DNA from: a virus
DNA: 49,185 nucleotides
Direction: 5' to 3' (one strand)
IMG/VR virus record: IMGVR_UViG_3300047564_006327
Coordinates: 1-49,185 of that record
Numbering within the stretch: position 1 is the first letter of the stretch; each line of letters begins with the position of its first letter. Position numbers and translations under genes: made by a program. Below, in pieces: positions 47,316 through 49,185 of this stretch. Below the pieces are notes generated by a model, which did not search any database, was not told the origin of the DNA, and was given only the letters and a program-made list of their open reading frames with translations.

Positions 47316-47837
47316 TTACCTCCTAGTGGATCTGATTAAACTACGAAGGTCATCAGCAGTGATCTTGCGGCCGTCGACTTCTGCAATAAAGTCATCTTCC
47401 CGAGCTGCTACCTTCTGCTGTGGGCGAGGAGCAGCTCGTGGTGCTGACTCAAGCACTGGGCGTGCAGCCTCAGGAGCACGAGCTGTGACGATAGAAGCTG
47501 TGACGGCCGGCTTCTTCTGCACAGGTCGGGACACAGCCTCGGCTCTAACTTTAACTGATTCCTCAAACGTCGCGTCGAACGACAAGGGCGTAAAGTAACG
47601 GTCATCGATCATAACCTCGAGGTCGGCGTGGTAAGCGCCCTCCTTGATGAGGTTCTTCATGGTCGGGATCGTGAAGGACACCTCACCAGGAGCCGTCTGC
47701 TGGCCACTGAAGGTGTAAGAAAAGTTCTTACCCTCAAAAACAAGGCGGTACTTGGGCGCGCCGGGCTTTGATCCCTCTATCGCCACGTTGAAACGGAGTT
47801 CATTGTCCTGGTCGAGGTAAAGTGCTATATCACTCAT
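47316..47837 (-). CDS. Presumed virion protein with C-terminal tag
   Basis: A 173-residue protein. Residues 1-105 are beta-rich (KYRLVFEGKNFSYTFSGQQ, GEVSFTIPTMKNLIKEGAYH, LEVMIDDRYFTPLSF), followed by an Ala/Pro/Arg-rich linker and the C-terminus DGRKITADDLRSLIRSTRR, a clear C-terminal tag. It could be a neck, scaffold or decoration protein. A GATAGTTA box is 30 nt upstream. Confidence 0.65.
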   Translation of the reverse strand: MSDIALYLDQDNELRFNVAIEGSKPGAPKYRLVFEGKNFSYTFSGQQTAPGEVSFTIPTMKNLIKEGAYHADLEVMIDDRYFTPLSFDATFEESVKVRAEAVSRPVQKKPAVTASIVTARAPEAARPVLESAPRAAPRPQQKVAAREDDFIAEVDGRKITADDLRSLIRSTRR

Positions 47838-48207
47838 CTGTCTCTCTTATGATGCGGTGCTCCCCTATAACTATCCTGTACGGTTCGCTCTTTCGTGCTT
47901 TCTGCTCGACAAGCTCGGCGTCGATCTGCACCTTCTTCTCGATGATCAGCCGCGTCATCTTGTTGTATAGGGGATTGGCAAGTGGTCGGCGATTGACTTC
48001 AGTAAGCAGTGCAACAATCTTGTAAATGTTGATGTCGTCATCAAGCTGAGGTTCAGCGCTGTCGCCACGAAGTGCCTTCTTGACAGCTTCGACGACGATG
48101 AAGTACTCAACAGTTCCAGCGACAGCCATCGCAGGTTCTGTCAGACCCTCTTGACCCATGCCCATCGTCACAATGAGTGGGTTGCCAAGCGGTATTAGCT
48201 GCGACAC
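47830..48207 (-). CDS. Small protein, unknown
   Basis: A 125-residue protein (GTG start, MSQLIPLGNPLIVTMGMG) with helical AVAGTVEYFIVVEAVKKALR and a basic end (VEQKARKSEPYRIVIGEH). No family is recognised. It overlaps the following gene by 8 bp. Confidence 0.6.
   Translation of the reverse strand: MSQLIPLGNPLIVTMGMGQEGLTEPAMAVAGTVEYFIVVEAVKKALRGDSAEPQLDDDINIYKIVALLTEVNRRPLANPLYNKMTRLIIEKKVQIDAELVEQKARKSEPYRIVIGEHRIIRETDE
47868..47875 (-). promoter_or_regulatory. GATAnnTA box (GATAGTTA)
   Basis: It lies 30 nt before ATG 47837, inside the upstream coding sequence. This is the loosest spacing of the set. Confidence 0.35.
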
Positions 48208-48208
48208 T

Positions 48209-48694
48209 TTAAGTCACTCTGTTACGATGGAACACAGACAAGAAGCTTGGGTCATTATTCTTATCACGAAGGTCAAACCTTGCAACCTCAGTCACATTGT
48301 CGTGCTTATAGAAGATCATCTGGAAGTTCTCATGATCAATTCGCCAACGACCGCCGAGCATGTCCTTGACAAACGTGAGATCCGCATCAAGCGCTGTCTT
48401 AATTGACGTGATATCACCCGACAGAGATGACGCAGAGTCTGTAAAGTTCTGCTCTTCCGTTGCATAGACAGCGTCTGCTCCCTGTCCTGTGTCCCACAAG
48501 ATGGACCCGGCAAATCCATCCGGAAAAATTATAGACGCAGCGTAGATGCCTGTCATGATGCCAACTTCATAGACGCCTAGCGCACTACGGGAAGTGATCT
48601 CAACACCCGTATTGTCAAACAATGTGTAACCGACAGTACCAAGATTGGATCTTGTCTTTCCAAAGTTTACTGTCTTGACGACGGTGAGAGGCAT
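48209..48694 (-). CDS. Presumed tail or neck virion protein
   Basis: A 161-residue protein with VGYTLFDNTGVEITSRS, VGIMTGIYAASIIFPDGFAG and SILWDTGQGADAVYATEEQN, then GGRWRIDHENFQMIFYKHDN and VTEVARFDLRD. This beta pattern and the final RWRID...FDLRD unit are typical of phage tail or baseplate accessory proteins. No exact family is named. A GATAAGTA box is 5 nt from the ATG. Confidence 0.65.
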   Translation of the reverse strand: MPLTVVKTVNFGKTRSNLGTVGYTLFDNTGVEITSRSALGVYEVGIMTGIYAASIIFPDGFAGSILWDTGQGADAVYATEEQNFTDSASSLSGDITSIKTALDADLTFVKDMLGGRWRIDHENFQMIFYKHDNVTEVARFDLRDKNNDPSFLSVFHRNRVT

Positions 48695-48698
48695 ATTT

Positions 48699-49181
48699 TT
48701 ACTTATCTGTCTCTACGTAGTTTCTAATATCGCGCAGCTTCTCTGGACGAGTTCCAATTTTACGTGGCTTATCTAGCTCACCTGCTGCTGCTTTATCTTG
48801 TAAATCATGTGCTTTAGATAGCTCATTGGCACAAATTTTAGGTAATTCTTTTAACTTTTCAATCGCTGAATCAAAAGCAAACACAGATCCCTGCGTCTTA
48901 ATGCTGTCATCTCTAATAGCACTAATTCCTTTATTAAGGCGTCCTACGAGCCCGTTTAGTTCCGACTCATAAAATTCACGAGTCGGATTTTCCAAACTCC
49001 TTCCTTTTATGAATATTTCATTTATAGCATTTGTCACTTGAATTGACACTTCAGTGTAGTATCTCTCTCGCAAAGCCTGTGTTGCTGCGCGCTCACGTGC
49101 TTCTTTTACTTGGCTATTAAAATGATCAACAACATAAGCAGTTGACGTCTCAAAAATTTTCTTAATGGTGTCATCAGTCAT
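48699..49181 (-). CDS. Hypothetical helical protein
   Basis: A 160-residue, highly helical, charged protein (MTDDTIKKIFETSTAYVVDH, REFYESELNGLVGRLNKGIS, FDSAIEKLKELPKICANELS), ending KLRDIRNYVETDK. It is A/T-rich like the large virion gene. The start at 49181 is near the window edge, so any upstream signal is only partly seen. No family is recognised. Confidence 0.65.
   Translation of the reverse strand: MTDDTIKKIFETSTAYVVDHFNSQVKEARERAATQALRERYYTEVSIQVTNAINEIFIKGRSLENPTREFYESELNGLVGRLNKGISAIRDDSIKTQGSVFAFDSAIEKLKELPKICANELSKAHDLQDKAAAGELDKPRKIGTRPEKLRDIRNYVETDK
48700..48707 (-). promoter_or_regulatory. GATAnnTA box (GATAAGTA)
   Basis: It ends 5 nt before ATG 48694 with only A/T between, leaderless-type. 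Confidence 0.5.
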
Positions 49182-49185
49182 AAAG

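Noticed and set aside
1-49185. CRISPR arrays, insertion sequences, integrase or attachment sites
   Set aside because: No regularly spaced repeats, transposase/recombinase motifs or flanking terminal repeats were seen by eye.

Overview
The window looks like part of the genome of a large lytic tailed phage (Caudoviricetes, probably a T4-like or jumbo myovirus lifestyle). The evidence is dense head-to-tail genes with 1-20 bp overlaps, almost all on the minus strand, a nucleotide-metabolism set (thymidine kinase, dCMP-type deaminase, dNMP kinase), a replicative polymerase, helicase and 5'-3' exonuclease, an endolysin candidate, its own sigma factor, and many small unknown proteins. No rRNA, tRNA, CRISPR array, integrase or insertion sequence was seen. 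The host is unknown. A GapR-like protein weakly suggests an alphaproteobacterium, and a protein with a signal peptide fits a bacterial host with an envelope export route.

Layout. 1-3.7 kb: a family of very small SH3/KOW-like proteins starting M-x-x-GD, a calcineurin-type phosphoesterase and a signal-peptide protein. 3.7-6.8 kb: an AAA+ ATPase, a small virion-like protein and the only plus-strand gene, a likely virion protein. 6.8-8.8 kb: a 29-residue membrane peptide, a chitosanase/lysozyme-like endolysin candidate and a Cys-rich protein. 8.8-14.5 kb: small proteins, a second phosphoesterase, an HExxH protein, Nudix hydrolase, mannose-6-phosphate-isomerase-like cupin, nucleotidyltransferase, Dps-like protein and GIY-YIG nuclease. 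14.5-18.1 kb: a 1176-residue presumed virion protein. 18.1-24.4 kb: a transcription/DNA-handling operon with sigma factor, separate region-4-like HTH protein, GapR-like protein, GreA, SPOUT methyltransferase, XPD/DinG helicase and DUF458 protein. 24.5-28.4 kb: Hsp20, GroEL and a FEN-type exonuclease. 28.4-36.7 kb: a presumed virion block of unknown proteins including a superoxide-dismutase-like and a pterin-dehydratase-like protein. 36.7-45 kb: nucleotide metabolism, two sugar-nucleotide epimerases and DnaE. 45-49 kb: more presumed virion proteins, a deoxyribosyltransferase-like and a J-domain protein.

Regulatory structure can be read directly. Seven minus-strand promoters share a -35 of GTGCNN, a 16-17 bp spacer and a -10 near TATAAT. 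A different motif, GATAnnTA, lies at stereotyped distances (mostly 16 or 5-6 nt) from the start codons of presumed late genes. The phage sigma factor ends before region 4.2, and an HTH resembling region 4.2 is encoded as the next gene. This recalls the T4 gp55/gp33 division of labour and makes GATAnnTA a candidate late promoter for the phage sigma factor (inference).

Another pattern is a short helical motif, roughly [IV]-[TS]-x-x-[ED]-[IL]-R-x-[IL]-I-R, at the N- or C-terminus (once internal) of many otherwise unrelated proteins in the presumed virion blocks, including the SOD-like protein. It could be an assembly or packaging tag.
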